Position numbers and translations under genes: made by a program
Notes under the pieces: model-generated
What the model saw: the letters and a program-made list of their open reading frames with translations, nothing else
Databases searched by the model: none
What the model was told of the DNA's origin: nothing
Origin: Vibrio sp. qd031
GTDB lineage: Bacteria; Pseudomonadota; Gammaproteobacteria; Enterobacterales; Vibrionaceae
NCBI RefSeq assembly: GCF_002100145.1
Contig: NZ_JXQD01000008.1
Location: 62,001-126,000, forward strand
DNA: 64,000 nt
Direction of reading: 5' to 3'
Shown here: one piece after another, positions 8,933-18,289 of the stretch
How positions within the stretch are numbered: the first letter of the stretch is position 1
Layout of the letters: every line of letters begins with the position of its first letter

Positions 8933-10719
8933 TACTGGCTCAACTTCCTTACTAAGTAGGCTTTCTCTGGCGACATTCCCAAGTTCTCATGAATCCACCG
9001 TAGTGCTTGTACATCACCTTGTTTCAACTGCTCTCTAATTTCTTCAACCACAGTTTGAGAGATAAGAGATTGCAAACCAAAGTGATTTTTTATCAACACT
9101 TCAAAAGAGGCACCATAGGTCTGACTGCCAATAGGCTGCATCTGGATCTGACCACTCTCATCACGCTCGAAGAGCAGCACATCTTCTTTCTTCAGTGAGG
9201 ACACCATAAATGGGGAGTGCGTCGATAAAAATACCTGAGCTTGTCCTTCGCTATCACCTGAAAGCACCATCGCTTTGCTCAGATGATTGTGGAAATACGT
9301 ACGCCATGAGGGATTAAGATGAGTTTCCGGCTCATCGAACAAAAACAAGGTTCGCTCTGCGCTAAAAATCCTTGCGGTGGCAAGTACTTCAATTAACTGT
9401 GCCTCACCATCTGATAAATCATCCAAGCATACAGTTCTGTCATTACCATCAGACAAAACTAGCTCAGTGATCGATAACGGCAGCTTGGTCTTAAGCGGTT
9501 TTTTCACCGTTCCAAGAAAGTTGTCTTTCTGCAATTGCAATCGCAAAGCGTACTGTAAATTTTTAACGCCTAGCTGCTGCAACTTATAAAGCCGGCGAAA
9601 TAAAGTTATTGGGTCACCATAGTTCGATTCTCGCAGATCTGCTGCCACATTTTGATTTGTTAGGTCGAGGGTGATTTGTCCAGCAAGATACTCAAGCTCA
9701 TAAGTATCGTATTGACTTGACGTAGCTTCTCTTCCGATAGGGTTAAAGCTACTTTCTCCTGCAATACGCATCAGCATCCTGATATCACGGATAGCATCCT
9801 CTTCAGCTACACCGCCGCGAAAATCATACTGTAAAGTTATCCGAGTAGGATGCTTAAACGTCACCTCACTCAAAAAATGTTCAACATCATCAACCGGAAG
9901 CACTGCCAAACAGGCGAGCATTAAGCCTGCACTATCGTAGTCTAAGTAGATTGCTCGGCTAATTGGGGTATCTGCTTCCCGCAGAGCAAGATAGCCATCT
10001 TGCTCAAATGCCTCTCCTTCTGTTGGAGAGAAAATATGCGGGTATTTATCTAGGTATTGTCGGTTAATTTCAGCATGTTGAAAGTCTTCAAGCTTGCCTG
10101 CTAAAGCCTTTCGGCGCTTAAGCCTAATACGTTGCACCTCAAAATACTGCACCGCATTTTTCATAAAGCTGCGTTGCAGATTTTCATTCTGGCCAGATGA
10201 GTATCCCACAATGAACGGTAGTTCTAACTCCTCGATTCGAATCTCACTCCAAGTATCTGCAAGCCAAATGAAAGCTTTAGGCTCTTTAGATGCCTGGCCT
10301 AATGTAACTTTGAATCTAGGGTTAGAATTTCCCCCCGCCACCGCAAGTGGGCTACCGCACTCCATTCCGGCACTACCTGCACTATGCTCCGTGGTTCCGC
10401 CTAACTGGTAGGTTAGTTCGAAACCAAAACCAAGCGGCGCTTTAACCTTAAAGTCGCTGCGCTGTGTTCGCTCTAGAAACGCAAATGCCTCGGCGATCAA
10501 CTCTAATAGCTGCGACTTACCAGAGCCGTTGAGCCCAATCAACGCTACGATATTGCCTTGAGTACAATGAAAATCAAAGTACTGGTTTTTAAGGCCCTTA
10601 TATCGACCATCCAGTTTTAATGAGAGTAGCCTCACAAACACGTATCCTTTACCATTACCATTGTTAGCCTCATTACAAAATGTGATAAATACTGCTTGAA
10701 TTTTTGCCGACCCGTCCAC
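8932..10719 (-). CDS. AAA_21/OLD-type ATPase (Septu PtuA-like)
   Basis: Up to 595 aa. Walker A is ALIGLNGSGKSQLLELI, the ABC-like signature is LSDGEAQLIEVLATA, Walker B is TLFLFDEPETHLNPSW and the switch His is in FLSTHSPFMV. The long insert between them is family-typical. No TOPRIM domain is seen, so nuclease activity would come from the HNH partner. The GTG at 10719 overlaps a TATAGT box, so translation may instead begin at GTG 10641 or 10635, preceded by AAAGGA. That would place the ATPase domain right at the N-terminus. Confidence 0.85.
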   Translation of the reverse strand: MDGSAKIQAVFITFCNEANNGNGKGYVFVRLLSLKLDGRYKGLKNQYFDFHCTQGNIVALIGLNGSGKSQLLELIAEAFAFLERTQRSDFKVKAPLGFGFELTYQLGGTTEHSAGSAGMECGSPLAVAGGNSNPRFKVTLGQASKEPKAFIWLADTWSEIRIEELELPFIVGYSSGQNENLQRSFMKNAVQYFEVQRIRLKRRKALAGKLEDFQHAEINRQYLDKYPHIFSPTEGEAFEQDGYLALREADTPISRAIYLDYDSAGLMLACLAVLPVDDVEHFLSEVTFKHPTRITLQYDFRGGVAEEDAIRDIRMLMRIAGESSFNPIGREATSSQYDTYELEYLAGQITLDLTNQNVAADLRESNYGDPITLFRRLYKLQQLGVKNLQYALRLQLQKDNFLGTVKKPLKTKLPLSITELVLSDGNDRTVCLDDLSDGEAQLIEVLATARIFSAERTLFLFDEPETHLNPSWRTYFHNHLSKAMVLSGDSEGQAQVFLSTHSPFMVSSLKKEDVLLFERDESGQIQMQPIGSQTYGASFEVLIKNHFGLQSLISQTVVEEIREQLKQGDVQALRWIHENLGMSPEKAYLVRKLSQ

Positions 10720-10762
10720 TATACTAAGCGCAAGTGGATTGGGAGTGCCCGGTCGGCGTTGG

Positions 10763-10790
10763 AACCTCGGTGAGTATCATCGAGGTTTTT
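10763..10790 (+). terminator. Strong hairpin with T-run on the plus strand
   Basis: AACCTCGGTGA (10763-10773) pairs with TCATCGAGGTT (10777-10787) around a 3-base loop, one pair being a G-T wobble. TTTTT ends the plus-strand side at 10790. This has the form of a rho-independent terminator reading rightwards, yet no recognised plus-strand gene precedes it. It could end an antisense or small RNA, or act as a structure in the leader of the ATPase/HNH operon. Confidence 0.6.
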
Positions 10791-10833
10791 CGCTATCTGG
10801 AGCTTGGGAAATCCCTCCAAGTAACTATCCTGA

Positions 10834-11628
10834 TTAAGGAAAGTGCTTTAGCCCCCACTGATCATATCCCTCACCGACAGCGCAACGGCCACCTTCGCAG
10901 TAAAATTTCTTCTGTAAAATATCGAATGCTTGGTTAGCTTGCTCTGGCTTTAAGACATGTCGGCCAATTGGCCTTGCAACTAGATCTGCCAGCTGTAATC
11001 CAGCGGAGTTTGAGGTTTTTGATGCCATGCGGATCTTAAAAGGCAGATCTTTTTGGTACTTGTTCTCACCATCACAGATGCGGCGAAACTCTAGTTCAAG
11101 CTCGTTGTCTTCTTTTTTACCACGACACTCAACAATAACGTGCGTCTCTAGCTGCTGCTGCCCTTTTTCAGTTACCAAATCATACAAGGTCTCTAAGCAG
11201 TGCTTAAGTGCCACATGGTAAGGGTTACCAAGCTCTGTGGGGTTTTTAACCTTGTTTTTCTCAATCACACAGGAGGCAAGAATAAAGTTACTACTATCAA
11301 TAACCTTACTCAAACGTCCCATAAACTGCATCTTGTCGGCACGGTTTTTAAAGATGGTAAAATCCCCCTTCTCCTTGCGAATTTCATGCTCGTGCAGAAT
11401 CACCAAATCTTGGCCAAAGTAGTCAAACTTGAGTTGCTGTAGCTGTGGTACAACATTGGATAAGTAATGCCTTTTGTAGAAGATGCAAAACGCCAGCACG
11501 AATACTGGGTAGTCTTTATCAATAGAAGTTAAGCTGTGATCGCCACTTTCATCGACATAAACCACGAAATCACTGAAACCACGTTGTTGGCCAATTAACA
11601 CCTCCTCGGTTTGCAGCTTCTCACTCAT
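10834..11628 (-). CDS. DUF3800 family protein in the restriction operon
   Basis: A 264-aa protein with the DUF3800 hallmark FVVYVDESGDHSLT at the N-terminus, followed by EHEIRKEKGDF, then ECRGKKEDNELELEFRRI and ending SAGLQLADLVARPIGRHVL. The acidic residues fit an RNase H-like fold; DUF3800 proteins are predicted nucleases or nuclease-like factors and are common beside restriction systems. The ATG overlaps the hsdS stop by 4 bases, so it is the fourth gene of the hsd operon. Its exact role is unknown. Confidence 0.88.
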   Translation of the reverse strand: MSEKLQTEEVLIGQQRGFSDFVVYVDESGDHSLTSIDKDYPVFVLAFCIFYKRHYLSNVVPQLQQLKFDYFGQDLVILHEHEIRKEKGDFTIFKNRADKMQFMGRLSKVIDSSNFILASCVIEKNKVKNPTELGNPYHVALKHCLETLYDLVTEKGQQQLETHVIVECRGKKEDNELELEFRRICDGENKYQKDLPFKIRMASKTSNSAGLQLADLVARPIGRHVLKPEQANQAFDILQKKFYCEGGRCAVGEGYDQWGLKHFP

Positions 11629-13085
11629 CCCGCTTTCTTCCTTGTTTTACGCTTCGGATTGGCTGCCACACGCTCAGCTTTAATTTTTTCAAGCAATGCC
11701 TCGGCAGAGTTCTCGCCTGAGATCAACTCAGGATTATCTTTGCGCCATTGTTCGGTTAGTTCACCTCGAAATGCTTTGACAAAGATTGACTGCGTGAGGT
11801 TGTTAACACGTTCAAGTGCTTGATTGACTTGTTGTTCAGTAGCATCAGCGCCAGCAAAGAGTTTTTCTACACGATTGACGATTTCTTGCTGTTCTTCTAC
11901 TGGGGGTAACGGGAATGGCAAGGACTGCACAAAGCTCTTATTCAAAGCCTTCTGGTTGTTACCACCACCTATTCTTCGTGTCTCTTCATATTGCTTTGTC
12001 AAAAAGAAATATAAAAACTCTGAAACTACGAAACCTTTAGGTACTCGAAGTGCTGCCGTGTTTTGGTTGTGGCACGCCTCAATATCAAGGATTGCAACCT
12101 GCCCCCTAGTTTTTCCTTGCCCAATCATCGCCAACATAACAGTGCCTTTAGGATGTAAGTTAGTGGAGGTGTTGCTAAGTCCTGACTCAGTAATGCTCTC
12201 TTTAGTTGATGAAATTCGACAAAAAGCAACCTCTGAACTGCTCACCCAGTTAACATTACCATTCCAGTATTCACTAACACTTCGGCTTGGAGTCGCACCC
12301 ACATGCACATCAAAAACATTCCCGATCTTGGTATCTAACCACGTATTAGGTAGCCCTTCCAAAGCGTCCGTCTCATGCAACTTGAGTTTTGGAGCTCTCT
12401 TACCGCTAGCTTTATACTGTTTTACCCAATAAGTACTAATTTCCTCTAATTGGATTGAATTGAGCGAAGGATTATCTGAACGCCAATTATCCGTCAATTT
12501 ACCGCTCATCGCATCAGCCAGTACCGACTGGCGGAACTGTTTTAAGGTTTCTAGCGAGCCTTCAAGACGAGACTTCGTAGTGGCAACCTGTGCAAGCAAG
12601 GTGTCCAGTTTGTCTGCAATAGTTTTTTGTTCGGCTAAAGCTGGAAAAATTATAGGTATTTTCCGCATATTTGCTTGAGTAAGCTTTAGACGTGTACCAC
12701 CATTCACATACCCCTGATAGTCAAACTGGTTTAGAAAGTGAAGTAGGTACTTATTGTAAGTAGCACCCTCTGAACCTTTTAGAACATGCGCGTGGTTGTT
12801 TACCCAAGTCTTTCCTTTTAAAAAATATGCTTTCGCTTTACTAGGCTCAAGAAAAGGGACACCATCTTCACCTAAAGCAACCAGTTCTTCGTCAAAAATA
12901 TAACCATCAATTTTACCGACTTCTCCAGTAGCACCATAGTACGGATACAGTTCGTCTTGTGACTTTCCCTCAATACGAGCTTGTCTTTGAGAACTATTAA
13001 CAGGGATGCGCTGAGAATCAAGAATATCAACGACATTTTCCAAAGGCGTTGATGTCCAGCCTTCTAACAAGCCTACCTTACTCAT
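11625..13085 (-). CDS. hsdS: Type I restriction enzyme specificity subunit HsdS
   Basis: About 486 aa with two target recognition domains. TRD1 begins after GWTSTPLENVVDIL, and TRD2 after LPNTWLDTKIGNVFDVHVG. Each is followed by a conserved helix (AEQKTIADKLDTLLAQVATT and VEEQQEIVNRVEKLFAGADA). HsdS sets the bipartite DNA target of the methylase and nuclease. The ATG at 13085 shares a base with the hsdM stop (TGATG). Confidence 0.95.
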   Translation of the reverse strand: MSKVGLLEGWTSTPLENVVDILDSQRIPVNSSQRQARIEGKSQDELYPYYGATGEVGKIDGYIFDEELVALGEDGVPFLEPSKAKAYFLKGKTWVNNHAHVLKGSEGATYNKYLLHFLNQFDYQGYVNGGTRLKLTQANMRKIPIIFPALAEQKTIADKLDTLLAQVATTKSRLEGSLETLKQFRQSVLADAMSGKLTDNWRSDNPSLNSIQLEEISTYWVKQYKASGKRAPKLKLHETDALEGLPNTWLDTKIGNVFDVHVGATPSRSVSEYWNGNVNWVSSSEVAFCRISSTKESITESGLSNTSTNLHPKGTVMLAMIGQGKTRGQVAILDIEACHNQNTAALRVPKGFVVSEFLYFFLTKQYEETRRIGGGNNQKALNKSFVQSLPFPLPPVEEQQEIVNRVEKLFAGADATEQQVNQALERVNNLTQSIFVKAFRGELTEQWRKDNPELISGENSAEALLEKIKAERVAANPKRKTRKKAG

Positions 13086-14629
13086 CACTTATCACCCTCG
13101 CCTAATTCAACAAGCAATGCATCTAACTCTGCTATGGCAATAGTTAGGTCTTCTTTGGCTTTGTTAGCTAAAACTCCTGGCTTAGGTAAACTTGTAGCAT
13201 CCACACTGTCTTTGTCTTTCAGCCAACTAATATCTAACGAGTCACCTTTATGCTCAGTAATCCATTCACGGCTAAAACAGCGCCAACGACTGTGGGCTAG
13301 CTTGCCATCAACTCCTTTATTTTCATCGCCTGAGCTTGTTTCAACCTGCTTTGCGTTAAAGCTCCATTCCCCCTCTCTACGCTCAGATTGACCATTAGCA
13401 TTTTCACCATAAACCTTTTCAAATGGCTTTAGGTACGACTCATTAAACGGAGTACGCTTACCGAAGCTTGGCATATTGATACGCAGATCATATACCCAAG
13501 TATTCTCGGTACAGTTTTCTTCTTGCAGTTTATCGGTGGCGCTACCCTTATTGAAAAACAACACATTAGTTTTCACCCCTGCTGCATAAAAGATACCGGT
13601 AGGCAAGCGCAAGATGGTGTGTAAGTTACACTTGTCCATTAAATCACGGCGAATATCGGTGCCTACTCCAGATTCAAAGAGCACGTTATCGGGCAATACC
13701 ACCGCTGCACGGCCACCTGGCTTTAGGTTGCGATAGATATGCTGTAAAAACGCTAGCTGTTTGTTACTGGTTGGATAGGTTAAATCATCACGAGTAATGG
13801 ATGCCTCCCCACCTTTACTAGTACCAAAAGGAGGGTTGGCTAGAATGATATCGGCTTTTTCTAAGCTCGCACCAACCTGACCCAACGCATTTCCTAAATG
13901 CACCACACCTTCATCGTCACCTTCCATTCCATGCAGCAAGCAGTTCATCAGCGCTAGGCGGCGTGTAGATGGTACTAACTCAACCCCAATAAACGCTTTG
14001 TTCTTTTGGAATGCTTGCTGCTTTGCATCTAAGTCAAAGTAGTCATCGGTCTTGCCTTTCATGTAGCGGTCGGCTGCAATCAAGAAGCCTGCGGTACCTG
14101 CAGCTGGATCTTGTATCACTTCTCCAGGCTGAGGTTGCATGCAGCGCACCATAGAGTCAATCAAAGCACGAGGCGTAAAATACTGACCAGCACCTGATTT
14201 GGTTTCATTCGCATTCTTTTGCAGTAAGCCTTCATAAAGGTTACCAAGACCATCTTTCTCATCACTAAACCAGTCTTTGATTTGATCCAGAGACTTTACC
14301 AATTGCTCTAGGTGGCGCGGCTCACGTAAACGGGTTTGCGCATCAGCATAGATGGCGCTGATCAAAGGGTCACTGTCTTTAGACAGGTCTAACAGCATCT
14401 GCTTGTAATGGTTCAGCAGGTTCAGGCCAGATTTACTATTCAGATCAGTCCAACGACATCCCTCTGGCAAAGTATGTTTGTCTAACGTTTCTGCTTCGGT
14501 GTTCTCATGCACCATCTTAATAAACAACAGTAGTACTAGCTCGGTGACATAGTCCGAATAGTTAATGCCATCATCACGCAGCACGTCACAAAGGTTCCAC
14601 AGTTTTTGTACGATATTATCGTTAGTCAT
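13085..14629 (-). CDS. hsdM: Type I restriction enzyme N6-adenine methyltransferase subunit HsdM
   Basis: A 514-aa protein. The HsdM N-terminal helical domain is followed by the SAM-binding motif DPAAGTAGFLIAA and the catalytic motif NPPFGTSKGG. It methylates adenine in the target chosen by HsdS and protects host DNA. It is 64 bases downstream of hsdR and overlaps hsdS. Length and motif order are normal, so the modification half appears intact. Confidence 0.97.
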   Translation of the reverse strand: MTNDNIVQKLWNLCDVLRDDGINYSDYVTELVLLLFIKMVHENTEAETLDKHTLPEGCRWTDLNSKSGLNLLNHYKQMLLDLSKDSDPLISAIYADAQTRLREPRHLEQLVKSLDQIKDWFSDEKDGLGNLYEGLLQKNANETKSGAGQYFTPRALIDSMVRCMQPQPGEVIQDPAAGTAGFLIAADRYMKGKTDDYFDLDAKQQAFQKNKAFIGVELVPSTRRLALMNCLLHGMEGDDEGVVHLGNALGQVGASLEKADIILANPPFGTSKGGEASITRDDLTYPTSNKQLAFLQHIYRNLKPGGRAAVVLPDNVLFESGVGTDIRRDLMDKCNLHTILRLPTGIFYAAGVKTNVLFFNKGSATDKLQEENCTENTWVYDLRINMPSFGKRTPFNESYLKPFEKVYGENANGQSERREGEWSFNAKQVETSSGDENKGVDGKLAHSRWRCFSREWITEHKGDSLDISWLKDKDSVDATSLPKPGVLANKAKEDLTIAIAELDALLVELGEGDK

Positions 14630-14693
14630 CTTACTTCCTATTTTGCCTACTTATGCCATGACATTTGGCGGAGGCATTTAATCTGTTCCGGGT

Positions 14694-17600
14694 TTAGCTC
14701 GCGACTTGAGTAGGCCACATCGCTTCACTTAACTCAGCCAGAACGGTGTCTAGCTGGTTCACTAAAATTTTATCCAATTGCTTGGCCCCACCATGATCAG
14801 CAAAACGTTGGTTGACGAACTCACGGTCAACAATGACTTCATGTACCAATTGCTTAGCTAAGCGATCGAGCCACTTACGCTGTGCAGGCATCCATTGGTG
14901 AGTGGTATAAATGCGATCCATTGCCTGAGCAACACGCTGCTCAAATGGCACCAAGGGCTCACCAAAGGCAGCACGACGAATATGACCGATAATGCTGGCT
15001 GCAATGTCTTGGCTGGTTTGATTGCGTACCGCGCTTTGCAATTTAGCTTCAGAGTAACCAGCACCATCAAGCAACAAGCGAACCTCTTTAAGTTGTTCAC
15101 GAGTAAGATCGCGAGGCTTATTTACAACCACAGCCAAGGCCGCCGACTGATTCAGCTGCTCTTTGATGAACTGGTTAAAGCTGTCTAGATAATCCTCTGG
15201 GCGTTGATGTGCACCATAGCTTTGACTACGGTCTCGAATTTCATCTTCATGATCTGAAATCACTGGTTTTCTTTCGCTACCGATTAGCAATGATACCTCA
15301 GCCAATTGACTGAGTAAGCCGCTCTGCTGATTCACGAACTGTGCAGCTTGTTTAGGCCCCAGTTGGTGTAAGTGTTTATGCAACAGCTTAGGCTCAACCC
15401 CCCACATCTCTTGTAGCTCATCCAGCTTTTGCTTGAGCTCAGGCTTAAATTCCGCCTTTTTCTCCGCTTTACGTAGTACACGCATTAGTTTTTGGCTTAG
15501 CTGACTAAGTACCACATCTGCGTGGGACTCTCCCTGCTGCTCACCTGGGCTACTTAGGGCTTGCTCCAACTTTTCAGGGTCGGTAAGTTCATCAACTAAT
15601 TGCTCGATGGTGATATTGGGATCTTTCACCAACGGCTTCATGGTGTTGATTTCACTTAGCGCAGCGTAAATATCTACCGGATCGTAGATACGGAATACGG
15701 TTTTACCTATCTCGTCACAACGGCGGGTGGCACGGCCAACCATTTGCTCATAGAGGATGCGAGATTTTACCCGACGTAGGAAAACTAGGTTACAAATTTT
15801 TGGTACATCGATGCCAGTCGTCAGTAAGTCAACTGTAATCGCAATGTTGGGGTAGCGTTCGTTTTTGTATTGACGAATTAACTGATCGACTTTGTCGCTT
15901 TGGCCAGTGATTTTAGCAACTGCCGCCTGATTGTACTCGCCGTTGTAGAGCTCTTTGAAAGCGTCATCCAACAACCGCTTAACCATATCAGCATGGAGAT
16001 CGGTGGCACAGAAAATCATGGTTTTCTCATCACCAAATGGATCAAGCTCCTGCACCAGTTGCTCGCAAATCACCCTATTGAAATTTTCATTGATGACGCG
16101 ACGGTTAAACGAATCGACCTCGAACTTCAGTTCATCTTCAAGCTCCGACGATTCTACTTCACCGGTTTGAGTGTTAATGGCAGAGACTTCCGCCCCTTTC
16201 TCAAACTCTATGCCCTTTTGAGTCAACAAGGTTTCATACCTGATTGGAGGCTCATGATCGATCAACCAGTCATCGGCAACCGCCTCACGGTAGGAGTAGG
16301 TGTAAATCGGCTTACCGAAAATCTCGCTGGTGTGCTTAGCTGGGGTTGCAGTTAGCCCGACCTTGACCGCGTCAAAGTAATCCAAAACTCGGCGATAACT
16401 CGAGAGATACTGACTTGCATCCCTTGTAGCTAATTCACCCTCGGTCATTTCTTGATCTAGGGTGTAACCACGGTGCGCTTCATCGACAATGATGCAATCA
16501 AATTGATCCACAGGTGGTGGGTTATCCGACATAAATATGCGCTTAACCATTGCCTGAACGGTGGCAACTTGCACCCGAGTTTCCGCTTCAGCAGCCATAT
16601 CTCCCAATTCTGCGACATTGTAGATCTTGGAAAGAGTCTGGCTTTGCTCAAGTGGGGCTTCGTTGAATGAGTCTATGGCTTGCTGCCCAAGAGCTGTCCG
16701 GTCAACCAAAAATAAAATGCGCTTGAAACGCTCAGCCTTCAGGAATCGATACATTAAGCCAATGATGGTTCGGGTTTTACCGGTACCAGTCGCCATGGCC
16801 AACAAAGCACTGCGAATATTTTTCGCTAAGGTATTTTCGACAGCAGTGATGGCCTTTTCTTGGTAATTACGCAGCTTTAGGTAAGCAAAACCTTCCTGTT
16901 GCAAGATTTGCTCTGCTTCTTGTTTACTTCGTTTCAGTAGGTCCAGCAGGCCATCAGGCGTATGAAACTGCTGCAAAGCACGCTTAGTGTTACTAGGCTC
17001 ACGTACATCTCGGAACCAAGTGCCTGACTGCTCAGCTAGCTGTGGGATATATGGACGGCCGTTGCAGGAGTATACAAAAGGAACTTTGTAGTGGCCATCT
17101 GAGTCATCTGGCCAAGCGACAGTTTGACCCGCTAGCTCCCAAGCCCCTTGTAAGTTACCTTCGACCGTAAAGCCTTTACTGTAACGTTCTGCCTGCGGGA
17201 TTTTACCCGCCACATTGGTGTTTTCTTTCTTTGCTTCGACTACCGCAATCGGTGTCAGGCCATGAAACAGCACATAGTCTGCACGGCCCCCCTTGCCATT
17301 GTGCTTTGTTGGCCACTCAGCAATGGCCTTATTGACGCCTTTCTCTGGGCGAGCGCCACTTTTAAAAGTTTGCTCTTGGCTGTCGGCAGACCAACCGGCT
17401 TCGATTAGCTGCTGATCAATAAGAATTCGGGTAAGCTCTTCACTCAGAATGATTTGCTGACTGGCGCTACGAGTGTTACTGCTCACCTGCTGCTTTTGTG
17501 CCAAAGCAGCTTTTTCACCTTGTTGCTCAAGCTGTTTTTGTAGCTCTTGTAACTTGGATTCGTACTCTTTTTGCTGCTGTGATAGCGCCTGCTCATGCAC

Positions 17601-18215
17601 TTTTGCTTGTTCTGACAGTTGCTTTGACTCTTCATCCATCGCCAACGCAAGTGCTTCGTATTCGGCCTTTTCCCGATTTATCAGATCATTAAATTGCTTG
17701 CTGGAGTCCAGCTCAACATTCGCTTGAGTCAGATCGGCTTTTAGCTTCTCTATTTCCGATTGAAGTAAACGAAGATCGCTACTTGGGTCTGACGGAGGTA
17801 CGAAAGGCCCGGCTTTAAAGGCGGTACCTTGCTTACCGAAAGACTGATGAAACCATATTGAAAGAGCTCGTGCTACTTTTAACCCATCAAGGGCTTCTTT
17901 ATGCTGTGTTTTAAACTGATGAGTCGCTTTGTTGCCCTCAATACGTAAGGTATGGAAAAGCTCACGTACCACTGGCTCGAATTTAACTTCACGATTGAGA
18001 CGGTACAAAAGGTCTGCTTGCGTAGTTTTCTCATCAAACTCGACCCCGACCAATACTGCAATGTGTTGAGCCAACGCTTCACCCAGTTGTCTGAGTTTGA
18101 TTAACGTCGTATTAGGGTCACTGGAAAAAACACGCTCAGCACCTGAGGCTAGTTCAACAAAAAGTGGGTCGTGTTCGGCAAGAAAAGAGAAACTACTTGT
18201 ATTTTTTAAGTCCAT
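14694..18215 (-). CDS. hsdR: Type I restriction enzyme translocase/nuclease subunit HsdR
   Basis: About 1173 aa from the ATG at 18215, which has AGGG just upstream; an in-frame extension to 18287 is less likely. In order: a DUF4145-like helical domain, a Gln/Glu-rich coiled coil (about residues 150-250), a nuclease domain with ADYVLFHGLTPIAVVEAKKE, and a two-RecA helicase. The helicase motifs are ATGTGKTRT, VDEAHRGYT, GLTATP and the late MVGRATR. The C-terminus is of the EcoEI type. HsdR translocates and cuts unmodified DNA. Confidence 0.96.
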   Translation of the reverse strand: MDLKNTSSFSFLAEHDPLFVELASGAERVFSSDPNTTLIKLRQLGEALAQHIAVLVGVEFDEKTTQADLLYRLNREVKFEPVVRELFHTLRIEGNKATHQFKTQHKEALDGLKVARALSIWFHQSFGKQGTAFKAGPFVPPSDPSSDLRLLQSEIEKLKADLTQANVELDSSKQFNDLINREKAEYEALALAMDEESKQLSEQAKVHEQALSQQQKEYESKLQELQKQLEQQGEKAALAQKQQVSSNTRSASQQIILSEELTRILIDQQLIEAGWSADSQEQTFKSGARPEKGVNKAIAEWPTKHNGKGGRADYVLFHGLTPIAVVEAKKENTNVAGKIPQAERYSKGFTVEGNLQGAWELAGQTVAWPDDSDGHYKVPFVYSCNGRPYIPQLAEQSGTWFRDVREPSNTKRALQQFHTPDGLLDLLKRSKQEAEQILQQEGFAYLKLRNYQEKAITAVENTLAKNIRSALLAMATGTGKTRTIIGLMYRFLKAERFKRILFLVDRTALGQQAIDSFNEAPLEQSQTLSKIYNVAELGDMAAEAETRVQVATVQAMVKRIFMSDNPPPVDQFDCIIVDEAHRGYTLDQEMTEGELATRDASQYLSSYRRVLDYFDAVKVGLTATPAKHTSEIFGKPIYTYSYREAVADDWLIDHEPPIRYETLLTQKGIEFEKGAEVSAINTQTGEVESSELEDELKFEVDSFNRRVINENFNRVICEQLVQELDPFGDEKTMIFCATDLHADMVKRLLDDAFKELYNGEYNQAAVAKITGQSDKVDQLIRQYKNERYPNIAITVDLLTTGIDVPKICNLVFLRRVKSRILYEQMVGRATRRCDEIGKTVFRIYDPVDIYAALSEINTMKPLVKDPNITIEQLVDELTDPEKLEQALSSPGEQQGESHADVVLSQLSQKLMRVLRKAEKKAEFKPELKQKLDELQEMWGVEPKLLHKHLHQLGPKQAAQFVNQQSGLLSQLAEVSLLIGSERKPVISDHEDEIRDRSQSYGAHQRPEDYLDSFNQFIKEQLNQSAALAVVVNKPRDLTREQLKEVRLLLDGAGYSEAKLQSAVRNQTSQDIAASIIGHIRRAAFGEPLVPFEQRVAQAMDRIYTTHQWMPAQRKWLDRLAKQLVHEVIVDREFVNQRFADHGGAKQLDKILVNQLDTVLAELSEAMWPTQVAS

Positions 18216-18289
18216 AAGCCCTGTCAATCCGTTATTCCGCAACACCGGGCATATTAACATGAATCTATTTGGGGTGAAGGTCGCCAACC

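Noticed and set aside
7805..10719. Retron with ATPase/HNH effectors
   Set aside because: No reverse transcriptase gene is present anywhere near; only a lone hairpin remains as a hint.
10734..10937. A 67-aa plus-strand open frame between the DUF3800 and ATPase genes
   Set aside because: It contains the terminator-like hairpin inside its frame, has no ribosome binding site and runs antisense into the DUF3800 gene.
17473..17727. A Cys/Ser-rich plus-strand frame inside hsdR
   Set aside because: It is the antisense of the Gln/Glu-rich coiled coil of HsdR, which produces such composition.
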